DNA of 64,000 nucleotides from positions 220,810-284,809 of the forward strand of contig NZ_FOLG01000002.1 in NCBI RefSeq assembly GCF_900112335.1. The letters run 5' to 3'. The position numbers and the translations under genes are program-made. Below are positions 41,965 through 49,988 of this stretch, piece after piece. The stretch is from Tropicimonas isoalkanivorans. GTDB taxonomy: Bacteria; Pseudomonadota; Alphaproteobacteria; Rhodobacterales; Rhodobacteraceae. The notes beneath the pieces were generated by a model. It did no database searches, had not been told where the DNA came from, and saw only the letters and a list, made by a program, of their open reading frames with translations. How positions within the stretch are numbered: the stretch's first letter is position 1; each line of letters opens with the position of its first letter.

Positions 41965-42912
41965 GTGTCGGAAATTCTGACGATCACCCTGAACCCCGCG
42001 CTCGACATCAACACCGAGACCGACCACGTCGTTCCCGACGTCAAATTGCGCTGCACCGAACCGCAGGTTGATCCCGGCGGCGGCGGCATCAACGTCGCGC
42101 GGGCCATCCAATACATGGGCGGCAAAGCGACCGCCATCGTCGCGGCGGCCGGCCACAACGGCAACCGGCTGCTCGACCTGCTCGGGGCCGAGGGCATTCC
42201 GACCGTCAAGATCCCATCTCCCGGCGAAACGCGCAGCAGTGTTGTGGTGAACTGCAAAGAAACCGGCCTGCAATATCGCTTCGTCCTGCCTGGACCGCCC
42301 TGGTCGGACGAACACGTGCGGAACGCCATCGTCACCACGGTACAGAATGCACCGGAGGGCGGGCTGATCATCCTGTCCGGCAGCCAGCCGCCGGGTGTGC
42401 CGCTCGATTTCGAGGAATCCCTGTCGACCGCCATCCGGCACGCCGGAGCGCGGCTCATCGTGGACACCTCCGGCCCGGCCCTGCGCCGGATCGTCGAGGA
42501 CCATACCTCCCCGCCCTTCCTGCTGCGCTCGGACGACGAAGAAGCCGAAGGACTCGCCGGCCGCAAGCTGGTGACGCCGGCCGACACCGCCGCCTTCTCC
42601 CGCAGCCTGATCGAGAACGGCGTGGCGCAGAACATCATCTTCGCCCGCGGCGCCGAAGGTTCGGTGCTGACCACGGCGGAGGGGTCCTGGCTCGCGACGG
42701 CCGCGAAAGTGACCGTCGTCTCCAAAGTGGGCGCCGGCGACAGCTACGTCGGGGGATTCACCCTGAGCCTGTCGCGCGGAAGCTCGATTCAGGAAGCCGC
42801 CCGCTGGGGCGCTGCCGCTGCCTCCGCCGCGGTCACCACAGAGGCCACGCAACTGTGCCGGGGCGAAGACGTGGAGCGGCTGCTGCCGCAGTGCAAGCTG
42901 ATCCCGCTCTGA
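41965..42912 (+). CDS. 1-phosphofructokinase family hexose kinase (PfkB family)
   Basis: A 315-residue ribokinase-fold sugar-phosphate kinase. It opens ILTITLNPALDINTETDHV, typical of PfkB/FruK/LacC. The N-terminal signature VDPGGGGINVARAIQYMGG and the C-terminal SKVGAGDSYVGGFTLSLS (catalytic Asp in GAGDS) are intact. Fructose-6-phosphate or fructose-1-phosphate are the likely acceptors. The start is GTG at 41965 with GGGAAAGG upstream. It is followed after 3 bp by the arsC-like gene. Confidence 0.88.
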   Translation: MSEILTITLNPALDINTETDHVVPDVKLRCTEPQVDPGGGGINVARAIQYMGGKATAIVAAAGHNGNRLLDLLGAEGIPTVKIPSPGETRSSVVVNCKETGLQYRFVLPGPPWSDEHVRNAIVTTVQNAPEGGLIILSGSQPPGVPLDFEESLSTAIRHAGARLIVDTSGPALRRIVEDHTSPPFLLRSDDEEAEGLAGRKLVTPADTAAFSRSLIENGVAQNIIFARGAEGSVLTTAEGSWLATAAKVTVVSKVGAGDSYVGGFTLSLSRGSSIQEAARWGAAAASAAVTTEATQLCRGEDVERLLPQCKLIPL

Positions 42913-42915
42913 TCT

Positions 42916-43344
42916 ATGGAAGCGACGATCTATCACAACGCCGCCTGCAGCAAGTCGCGAGACGTGCTGCGGGTGATCGAGGCTGCGGGCTACACCCCGC
43001 GCATCGTCAAATACGTGGAAACCGGCTGGGACCGCGCCCATCTCGCCGCCCTGCTCGAGGCTGCGGGGCTCACGCCCTCGCAAGCCCTGCGCCGCGTCCG
43101 TGGGCCGGCGAAGGATATGGGCCTGCTGGACGACGGCGTGACGGACGCCGAGATCTTCGAGGCGATGCTCGCGCGGCCGATCCTCGTTGAACGTCCGATC
43201 GTGACGACCGACCTCGGCACGCGGCTTTGCCGCCCGGTGAGTTTGGTGCTCGACCTACTGTCGTCATGGCCGGACGCACCCTTTGCCATGCTCAACGGCC
43301 ACATGCTGATCGACGCACAGGGCCTTCCCGTTCCGGGTGCGTAA
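42916..43344 (+). CDS. ArsC-family (glutaredoxin-type) arsenate reductase-like protein
   Basis: A 142-residue thioredoxin-fold protein. The catalytic motif YHNAACSKSRDVLRVIE places the single active Cys at residue 11. The arginine site appears in EAMLARPILVERPIV and the terminal domain is complete. True ArsC reduces arsenate with glutathione/glutaredoxin; many chromosomal relatives (YffB/ArsC-like) have unknown roles. No other ars genes are near, so detoxification is not assured. It is probably cotranscribed with the PfkB kinase. Confidence 0.82.
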   Translation: MEATIYHNAACSKSRDVLRVIEAAGYTPRIVKYVETGWDRAHLAALLEAAGLTPSQALRRVRGPAKDMGLLDDGVTDAEIFEAMLARPILVERPIVTTDLGTRLCRPVSLVLDLLSSWPDAPFAMLNGHMLIDAQGLPVPGA

Positions 43345-43380
43345 CTGTCCTGAGGCCGGCAGGCGATGCCGGACGGCAGG

Positions 43381-43659
43381 TCACTTGTCGGACGGGTGAA
43401 CGTATGTCGTCTGGAGGATCTTGCCGGTTTCGGTATCCACCACGATGCAAACTTCGCTCCCGTCCGGATCATAGGCGACAAGCCGGCCGGTTTCCGGGTC
43501 CAGTACCCGAACGTCGTGATACCCGTTGTTGATGAGCTTCGCGTTCATTCCGTCATAGAAGACCGACGGCATCTCGCGGTCCAACATGGCGCTCCAGGCC
43601 GGGGCGGCGAGCATGGCCAGAGGCACGAGGGGAACGAGCGTCAAGCGAGCGAGTTTCAT
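43381..43659 (-). CDS. small exported protein of unknown function
   Basis: A 92-residue protein. The signal peptide covers about residues 1-23 (MKLARLTLVPLVPLAMLAAP, cleavage after WSA). The mature part reads like a small beta-sheet module with VRVLDPETGRLVAYDPDG and CIVVDTETGKIL, two 'DxETG' turns reminiscent of PepSY-like repeats. One Cys is present. The start ATG 43659 is preceded by GGGAGG. I do not recognise a named family. Confidence 0.7.
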   Translation of the reverse strand: MKLARLTLVPLVPLAMLAAPAWSAMLDREMPSVFYDGMNAKLINNGYHDVRVLDPETGRLVAYDPDGSEVCIVVDTETGKILQTTYVHPSDK

Positions 43660-43896
43660 GGTGTCCTCCCATTTGTTGCTCCGCTCCTGCCGCAGCACGC
43701 GGAAAACACGCGCAATCGAACGCACCGAGGCACGTGGCACGCACCGCCTCGTTCCGCAGCAGATTTACGGAAATTGTTCTGTCGGAAGCGGCCGGCGTCC
43801 CTGGCCGACCATGCGACAGGATAGCACAATTATGCCCGAGTCGGCTAGGCCGTCGCCGGAACCGACCGGCCCGCCGGGCCATCCTGAAGGCATGCG

Positions 43897-45303
43897 TCAG
43901 AAATAGATCAGCGACGCGACCGTGAAGAAGATGAGCACGCCGAAGACGTCATTGGCGGTGTTGATGAAGATCCCCGTGGCCACCGCCGGATCGAGCTTCA
44001 ACTTTTTCAGAATGAACGGCACCAGGGCCCCGTAGGACCCCGCAACCATGGTGACGATCAGCAGCGCGGCGGCGCAGGTCAGCGCCAGGTGCTGCGCCCG
44101 TTCCACACCAATCGACGGCCCGATGAACAGAACCAGCAGCCCCACCACGGCACCGACCACCACCCCGTTGATGGCCGCGCCCAGCAGTTCGCGGCCGAGC
44201 CGGGGAAGAAAATCGCCGCTCCACTCCACGCCGGACCCGATCGCCTGGATCGACATCGTGGAGGCCTGCACACCCACGTTCCCCGCGGTGCCCATGACGA
44301 CGGGGATGAAGCTCGCCAGGATCGCCGCCTCTGTAAGGGCCGTCTCGAAAGAGCCGATGACGCTCGCGGAGAGGCCCGAGCCGATCAGGCCCAGCAGGAT
44401 CCAGGGAAGACGGCTGCGTACGATCCGCACCGGCCCGTCAAATTCGGAGGCCTCTGGCGACACGCCGCCCATCAGCAGCATGTCCTCCTTGGCTTCCTCG
44501 CTGGATATCTCGCGCAGCTCCTGCGCCGCGATCCCGCCAAGAAGTCGGCCTTCCCCGTCGACAACCGCGAGGTTCTGGATGTTGTACTTCGTGGCGAGCG
44601 CCAGCACGTCTTCCTGATCTGTCTCGGCCGTGACGAAGAACCGGGGCGGCTGCATGACCTGCACGACCGGCGTGTCGTCGTCGTAGAGAATCAGGTCCCG
44701 CAGCCGGACAGACCCCTTCAGGTGCCGCGCGTGATCGACCACGTAGACGCGTTCCAGTCGGTCAATCTCCTCCGAACGGGCGCGAATGTCGGCGATGATC
44801 TCGCCGATGGTGCCGTCCTCCCGTGCGGTCAGGATACCGCGCCGCATGTGGGCGGAGGCGAGGTCGTCGTTGGTTTCCAGCGCCTCGCGCAGCTCCGCAG
44901 CATGGGGATGCCCTTCGATCAGGTCCAGCGCGTAGGGGCGTGGCATCTCGTCCAGCAGCCGGATCGCGCGGTCCTGGTCGAGCTTGCGGAGCAGCTTGCG
45001 GAACTTCGCCTTGGTTTCTTCCTCCGCCAGCAGGGCGTGCAGGTGAGGATCGATCTCCGACAGCACGCCAAGTCCCGTTTCGTCGGGCATGATCTCGATA
45101 AGGCGGCGGGCGTCCTTGCTGCGCAAGGACATCAGCAGCGCCACGATATCCGCCACCGGCCACCTGCGGACCGCCGCGAGGGCCTTTCGCCCGTCGCCTT
45201 CCCGCACCATCCTGCCGATCTGCCGCGCCGTCACCCGGTTTTCGACAGCGGCTTCCTCGCTGCCGCTGGCATCCCACGAAAGCGAGGTGGCGGTTTCGGT
45301 CAT
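43897..45303 (-). CDS. mgtE: magnesium transporter MgtE
   Basis: A 468-residue Mg2+ channel/transporter. Cytosolic N domain (about 30-135) with helical repeats; a CBS pair (about 140-265) containing SVRLRDLILYDDDTPVVQVM and NLAVVDGEGRLLGGI; then five helices. The pore region VVMGTAGNVGVQASTMSIQ and the C-terminal FINTANDVFGVLIFF are hallmark MgtE segments. CBS domains gate the channel by intracellular Mg2+ in characterised homologs. It is 126 bp after nadE on the same strand. Confidence 0.94.
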   Translation of the reverse strand: MTETATSLSWDASGSEEAAVENRVTARQIGRMVREGDGRKALAAVRRWPVADIVALLMSLRSKDARRLIEIMPDETGLGVLSEIDPHLHALLAEEETKAKFRKLLRKLDQDRAIRLLDEMPRPYALDLIEGHPHAAELREALETNDDLASAHMRRGILTAREDGTIGEIIADIRARSEEIDRLERVYVVDHARHLKGSVRLRDLILYDDDTPVVQVMQPPRFFVTAETDQEDVLALATKYNIQNLAVVDGEGRLLGGIAAQELREISSEEAKEDMLLMGGVSPEASEFDGPVRIVRSRLPWILLGLIGSGLSASVIGSFETALTEAAILASFIPVVMGTAGNVGVQASTMSIQAIGSGVEWSGDFLPRLGRELLGAAINGVVVGAVVGLLVLFIGPSIGVERAQHLALTCAAALLIVTMVAGSYGALVPFILKKLKLDPAVATGIFINTANDVFGVLIFFTVASLIYF

Positions 45304-45429
45304 GGTCGATCTCTCCTGTCGAAGCCTGCCCCGGACGCGGGACCGTCGACGGGAAATGTGCGTCAGACGGGGGCCGGTTCAAGTCCGGCACCCGCGGGAA
45401 TGCACCATGAACGCCGCAGCCGGGGCGTT

Positions 45430-47106
45430 TCAGTCGGGAGCGTTCTCCCGCCCCACCGGGTCGCGCCAGCGGTTGACGATGGGATAACGGCGGTCGAGCC
45501 AGAAGGCGCGGCGCGTCAGCCGGGCGCCGGGAGCGGACTGGAAGCGTTTGTATTCGCTCATGTAGAGCAAGCGTTCCACGCGGCGGACATCCTCCAGCGA
45601 AAAGCCCTCGGCCAGCACCTCTTCGAAGCTCGCCTCCTCGTCCACCAGCAACTCCAGGATGCGGTCGAGCACCGCGTAGGGTGGCAAGCTGTCCTCGTCC
45701 TTCTGATCCTCCCGCAGCTCGGCCGACGGCGGCTTGTCGATCACGCGCGGCGGGATCACCGCGCCCTCCGGCCCCATCATCCAGTCGCGGTGGTTGGCGT
45801 TGCGCCAGCGGCAGGTCTCGAAAACCCGCATCTTGTAGAGGTCCTTGATCGGGTTGTAGCCGCCCGACATGTCGCCGTAGATCGTGGCATAGCCCACCGC
45901 GACCTCGGACTTGTTGCCGGTGGTCAGCAACATCTCCCCGAACTTGTTGGAGAGCGCCATCAGAAGCAGACCGCGCAGGCGGGACTGGATGTTTTCCTCG
46001 GTCACGTCCGCCGGCAGCCCCTCGAACATCGGAGCCAGCGCCTCCGTCACCGCTGCACGCGGGCCGGAAATCGGCACGGTGTCGAGCCGGCAGCCCAGGT
46101 TCTTCGCAACGGCCGCGGCATCCTCGAGCGAGGCGGGCGAGGTATATTCGGAGGGCAGCATCACGCAGCGCACGTTCTCCGGACCGATGGCGTCGGCAGC
46201 GATCATCGCGACCAGCGCCGAATCCACGCCGCCCGACAGGCCCAACAGCACCTTGGAGAACCCCGATTTGCGTAGGTAGTCGCGCAGCGCTTCCACCATC
46301 ACGCGATAATCCTGCTCCCATTCGTTGGGCAGGTGCGCCTTTTCGCCGGGAACGGCCCGCCAGCCGTCCGGCCCTTCGACGAAGTCCTGATGCGCGATAT
46401 GCTCGTCGAACACCGGGAACTGCGTCGCCAGCTCGCCGTGCGGATTGAGCACGAAGGTGCCACCGTCGAACACCTGGTCGTCCTGACCGCCAACCATGTT
46501 GAGATAGGCCAGCGGCAGGCCCGTTTCCACCACCCGGGAGACCATGTGCGTCATGCGGAAATCACGCTTGTTGCGGAAATAGGGCGAGCCGTTCGGCACC
46601 AGCAGGATCTGCGCGCCGGTTTCGGCCAGAGTTTCCGTGACGTCCGGGAACCACGCGTCCTCACACACCGGAATGCCCACGCGCAGCGGCCCCACCGCCA
46701 CCGGCCCATGCACATCGCCGCTGGCAAAGTACCGCTTCTCGTCGAAGACATTGTAGTTGGGCAGGTGGTGCTTGAAGATCGGGCCGGCCATCTTCCCGCC
46801 CTGGAGCACCACGTAGACGTTGAAAAGCTCCGCGCCTTCGAACCACGGCAGGCCGATTCCGAGCGCCGGGCCGTCCGCGCAATCCTGCGCCAACTCTTCC
46901 ATCACCCGCTGGCAATCGGCCACGAAGGCCGGCTTCATCACCAGGTCCTGCGGCTGGTAGCCGGCCAGGAACATCTCCGGAAGGGCGACCATGTCGCTGC
47001 CCGCCGCCTTGGCCTGTTCCCAGGCCACGCGCGCCTTTTCGGCGTTGCCCCGCAGGTTGCCCACCGTCGGGTTAAGCTGTGCCAGCGTCAATCGAAATCT
47101 GGTCAT
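45430..47106 (-). CDS. nadE: glutamine-dependent NAD+ synthetase
   Basis: A 558-residue two-domain enzyme. The N-terminal nitrilase-type glutaminase has its catalytic triad in LPEMFLAGY (Glu), KHHLPNYNVFDE (Lys) and VGIPVCEDAWFPD (Cys). The C-terminal synthetase has the PP-loop LLGLSGGVDSALVAMIAADA and TTGNKSEVAVGYATIYGDMS. It amidates nicotinic acid adenine dinucleotide in the last step of NAD synthesis. The start ATG 47106 removes a long non-homologous frame extension. Confidence 0.95.
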   Translation of the reverse strand: MTRFRLTLAQLNPTVGNLRGNAEKARVAWEQAKAAGSDMVALPEMFLAGYQPQDLVMKPAFVADCQRVMEELAQDCADGPALGIGLPWFEGAELFNVYVVLQGGKMAGPIFKHHLPNYNVFDEKRYFASGDVHGPVAVGPLRVGIPVCEDAWFPDVTETLAETGAQILLVPNGSPYFRNKRDFRMTHMVSRVVETGLPLAYLNMVGGQDDQVFDGGTFVLNPHGELATQFPVFDEHIAHQDFVEGPDGWRAVPGEKAHLPNEWEQDYRVMVEALRDYLRKSGFSKVLLGLSGGVDSALVAMIAADAIGPENVRCVMLPSEYTSPASLEDAAAVAKNLGCRLDTVPISGPRAAVTEALAPMFEGLPADVTEENIQSRLRGLLLMALSNKFGEMLLTTGNKSEVAVGYATIYGDMSGGYNPIKDLYKMRVFETCRWRNANHRDWMMGPEGAVIPPRVIDKPPSAELREDQKDEDSLPPYAVLDRILELLVDEEASFEEVLAEGFSLEDVRRVERLLYMSEYKRFQSAPGARLTRRAFWLDRRYPIVNRWRDPVGRENAPD

Positions 47107-47275
47107 CGGCGCCTTCCTCGTCCCGGGCCCGACAGGGGGCCCCGGCCCTCTTATCAGACTGGCTGGCGCATGGAAGCCGATGTGGGCGAAAAGCAATTGC
47201 CCATGATCGGGGGGCCAACTAGTGTTGCGCACCAAACGTGGAATCCAAAACCCCGGCTTCGCCGAGGGGAGTATT

Positions 47276-48856
47276 ATGACCCGACAGGCAAGATTTACCG
47301 CCCCGGCTGCTATTTTCGCGGCAACCCTGGCCACCGCCCTTCCCGCGATGGCGCAGCTATCGGACGTGCAGACCAAGCAGTACGAGAACGGCGGCGTGTA
47401 CGAGGGCACCTTCAAGGACGGGTTGCAGCACGGCACGGGAACATACCTCCTGCCGAACGGCTACGAGTACACCGGCGACTGGGTGGAGGGCGAGATTCTC
47501 GGCGAGGGAATCGCACGGTTCCCCGATGGCGCCGTCTACGAGGGCAGCTTTGCCCGGGGCAAGCCGAATGGAACCGGCAAGATCACGTTTGCGGACGGTG
47601 GCACCTACGAGGGCGACTGGGTCGACAACGAGATGACCGGCAAGGGCGTCGCCAACTATGCCAACGGCGTGCGCTACGAAGGGGACTTCAAGAACGCATT
47701 GCATGACGGCTCCGGCGTGATGACAGCGCCCACCGGCTACGTCTACGAGGGCGAGTGGGTCGCCGGCGTCAAGGAAGGCAAGGGTAAGATCACCTACCCC
47801 AGTGGCGCGGTCTACGAAGGCAACCTAAGCCGCGGCCTGCGCTCCGGGCAGGGCAAGCTCACCATGCCGGACGGGCTGGAATACGAGGGCGCCTGGAAGA
47901 ACGGCCAGATCAACGGTTTCGGCACGCTCCGCCAGTCCAACGGAGACGTCTATGAAGGTCTGCTCGTCAACGGCAAGCGCGAGGGCCAGGGAAAGGTGAC
48001 CTACGCCAACGGCGACACCTACGAAGGCGAGTTCCACGACGATCAGCGCCACGGGGAGGGCACCTTCACGGGCACCGACGGCTACGTCTATGTGGGCCAG
48101 TGGGTCGACGGCAAGATCGAGGGCGAAGGCACGGTCGTCTACCCCGACGGGTCGGTCTACGAAGGCGCGTTCAAGGAAGATCAGCCCAACGGCAAGGGCA
48201 AGATCACCTACCCGGACGGCAACACCTACGAAGGCGACTGGCTGGACAGCGTGATCGAGGGCCAGGGCATCGCGACGTACGCCGACGGCCAGGTCTATGA
48301 AGGTGCGTTCAAGGACGCGCGCTATCACGGCTACGGCGTGATGACCTATCCCGACGGCTACAAATATGAAGGCGAGTGGGTGAACGGAACACGCCACGGC
48401 CAGGGCAAGGCGACGTATACCGACGGCAGCGTCTACGAGGGCGCATTCCAGGAGGGCCAGCGCACCGGCCAGGGCACGCTGACGGCCCCGAGCGGCTTCA
48501 GCTACACCGGCGAATGGCTGAACGGCGAGATGCAGGGCAAGGGCGTTGCGACCTATGTGAACGGCGACACCTACGAAGGGACCTTCGTCGCCGGGATGCC
48601 GCAGGGCGAAGGGCTGATGCGCTATTCCACCGGCGAGGTTCGTGCCGGCGATTGGGAGAAGGGCGATCTGGTGAAGTCCGATCCGGAAGCGGCAGCCCGC
48701 GCGGCCGAAGATACTGCCGGCAGCGAGGGAGCATCCTCGGCAGTGCCCGGTGCCACCGATGATACAACGGACGCGGCTCCAACCGACGGGACCGAAACCG
48801 CCGGCGACGGCGATACGACGTCCGGCACAGCCGAAGACGGCACGGCGGTCGACTGA
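47276..48856 (+). CDS. exported MORN-repeat protein
   Basis: A 526-residue protein. A signal peptide of about 26 residues (ending TALPAMA) is followed by some 18 consecutive 23-residue MORN repeats (pattern YEGxWxxGxxxGxGxxxYxDG) and one partial repeat. The C-terminal ~60 residues are disordered, rich in Asp, Thr and Gly, with no membrane anchor. MORN repeats form an elongated beta-sheet used for protein or lipid binding. The start ATG 47276 has GAGGGGAG upstream. It is divergent from nadE. Bacterial MORN proteins of this size are mostly uncharacterised. Confidence 0.88.
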   Translation: MTRQARFTAPAAIFAATLATALPAMAQLSDVQTKQYENGGVYEGTFKDGLQHGTGTYLLPNGYEYTGDWVEGEILGEGIARFPDGAVYEGSFARGKPNGTGKITFADGGTYEGDWVDNEMTGKGVANYANGVRYEGDFKNALHDGSGVMTAPTGYVYEGEWVAGVKEGKGKITYPSGAVYEGNLSRGLRSGQGKLTMPDGLEYEGAWKNGQINGFGTLRQSNGDVYEGLLVNGKREGQGKVTYANGDTYEGEFHDDQRHGEGTFTGTDGYVYVGQWVDGKIEGEGTVVYPDGSVYEGAFKEDQPNGKGKITYPDGNTYEGDWLDSVIEGQGIATYADGQVYEGAFKDARYHGYGVMTYPDGYKYEGEWVNGTRHGQGKATYTDGSVYEGAFQEGQRTGQGTLTAPSGFSYTGEWLNGEMQGKGVATYVNGDTYEGTFVAGMPQGEGLMRYSTGEVRAGDWEKGDLVKSDPEAAARAAEDTAGSEGASSAVPGATDDTTDAAPTDGTETAGDGDTTSGTAEDGTAVD

Positions 48857-48982
48857 TCCGGTGACGGCGCGTCCGCACCGCATCGAGCCATGCAACAAGT
48901 GTTTGGATGCCATGCAACAGGCTCCGCGCCGTGGCCCATCTCGTGCGCGAGCGGTGACGGCAGTCAACGATCCGGAGGTTTC

Positions 48983-49777
48983 ATGTCAGGCATAACGATC
49001 TACCACATCCCGGTCTGCCCGTTCTCACAACGCGTGGAGATCCTGTTGACGCTCAAGGGGATGAAGGATCGCGTGAATTTTCACGTCGTGGACGTCACCG
49101 AGCCCCGGCCGGACTGGCTGACGGCCAAGACCGGCGGCGCCGTCCCCCTCCCCGTTCTGGAAACCGCCGACGGCCGCATCCTGCGGGAAAGCCTCGTCAT
49201 CCTGCGCTACATCGAAGAGCTTTGGCCCGACCCGCAGGTGGCCCGTTCCGACCCCTTTGAACGCGCCGTGGAGCGGATGCTCATCACACGCGAAGGCGGT
49301 TTCGCGGACATCGGCTACGGCATGGTCCTGAACCAGGACCGGACACAGACCGAGCGTTTCCGCGAGAAGATGGACGCCCATTACCTCGGCATGTCGCGCT
49401 TCCTCGACCGCCACGCGCCGGACGGCCCATTCCTGTTCGAGGACTTCGGCCTGGCCGAGGCCGTCTTCACGCCGCTCTTTATGCGGTTCTGGTTCCTCGA
49501 ATACTACGAGGACTACCGCCTGCCCGACGGTCCCGAGGCCGCCCGCGTGCGGCGTTGGCATGCGGCCTGCCTCGACCATCCGGCGGCCCAACAGGTTTCA
49601 TACCGCGAGATCGTGACGCTCTATTACGACTACGCGCTTGGCGTGGGAAACGGCGGCGTTCTGCCCGGCCGGGAAAAGTCCAGTTTCGTCTTCGAGCCGG
49701 ACTGGAGCGACCGGCCCATGCCCCCGGCGCAAAAATACGGCTCCCCGGCGAGCGATTTCCAACTCGGCCTGCTCTGA
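48983..49777 (+). CDS. glutathione S-transferase family protein
   Basis: A 264-residue GST. The thioredoxin-like N-domain has YHIPVCPFSQRVEILLTLKG with a catalytic CPFS motif (Cys at about residue 12), as in omega/dehydroascorbate-reductase/CLIC-like classes. It continues GGAVPLPVLETADGRILRES (cis-Pro and the glutathione-binding Glu-Ser). The helical C-domain runs to the end. The Cys-type active site suggests thiol-transfer or reduction rather than classical conjugation. The start ATG 48983 has CGGAGG upstream. It lies 126 bp after the MORN gene. Confidence 0.88.
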   Translation: MSGITIYHIPVCPFSQRVEILLTLKGMKDRVNFHVVDVTEPRPDWLTAKTGGAVPLPVLETADGRILRESLVILRYIEELWPDPQVARSDPFERAVERMLITREGGFADIGYGMVLNQDRTQTERFREKMDAHYLGMSRFLDRHAPDGPFLFEDFGLAEAVFTPLFMRFWFLEYYEDYRLPDGPEAARVRRWHAACLDHPAAQQVSYREIVTLYYDYALGVGNGGVLPGREKSSFVFEPDWSDRPMPPAQKYGSPASDFQLGLL

Positions 49778-49813
49778 AAACCGAATGGGCCTTCCATTTC
49801 GCCGCCGCGTCCG

Positions 49814-49819
49814 TATAGT
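49814..49819 (+). promoter_or_regulatory. candidate -10 element (TATAGT) of the leu leader transcript
   Basis: TATAGT matches TATAAT at 5 of 6 positions and ends 7 bp before the leader ATG (49827), so transcription would start at or next to the AUG. The -35 region (CTTCCA, 17 bp upstream) is weak. Confidence 0.45.
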
Positions 49820-49826
49820 CCCGCGC

Positions 49827-49913
49827 ATGACGACCGTCCGGCATATCGCATTAGCCCCCGCTCCGCGGGCGCTGCCGCTTGCCGGCCTTCTCCTTCTCCT
49901 TAGCCGCCTCTGA
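49827..49913 (+). CDS. leuL: leu operon leader peptide
   Basis: A 28-codon reading frame, MTTVRHIALAPAPRALPLAG, then five consecutive leucines at codons 21-25 (CTT CTC CTT CTC CTT), then SRL. Nine of 28 residues are Leu, concentrated just before the stop. The codons used are CTT/CTC rather than the CTG expected to dominate in a GC-rich genome. It ends 75 bp before leuA and overlaps the left arm of a 10-bp hairpin. This is the layout of a transcription-attenuation leader sensing charged tRNA-Leu. No Shine-Dalgarno precedes the ATG; a -10-like TATAGT ends 7 bp before it, suggesting a leaderless transcript. Confidence 0.8.
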   Translation: MTTVRHIALAPAPRALPLAGLLLLLSRL

Positions 49914-49958
49914 GCGTGCCAGTCGGCGCGTCCGCTCAGAGGGCATGGTGACCGCGCC
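49907..49958 (+). promoter_or_regulatory. leuA attenuator: alternative hairpins after the leader peptide
   Basis: Hairpin A pairs CCTCTGAGCG (49907-49916) with CGCTCAGAGG (49933-49942), a perfect 10-bp stem. GGCGCG in its loop (49925-49930) can alternatively pair with CGCGCC (49953-49958). A ribosome stalled on the Leu codons (49887-49901) would mask the left arm of A. No U-tract follows either hairpin, so Rho or translational control may take part. Confidence 0.6.
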
Positions 49959-49988
49959 AGGGATTGAAGGACATCAAGGAACACCCCA

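Noticed and set aside
47400-48640. Tandem DNA repeat or CRISPR-like array
   Set aside because: The ~69-bp periodicity comes from the 23-residue MORN protein repeats; units diverge at the DNA level and the frame is continuous.
48892-48930. Direct repeat ATGCAACA near 48892 and 48912 as a regulatory site
   Set aside because: Only 8 bp long, imperfect spacing and no dyad; too weak to support a function.
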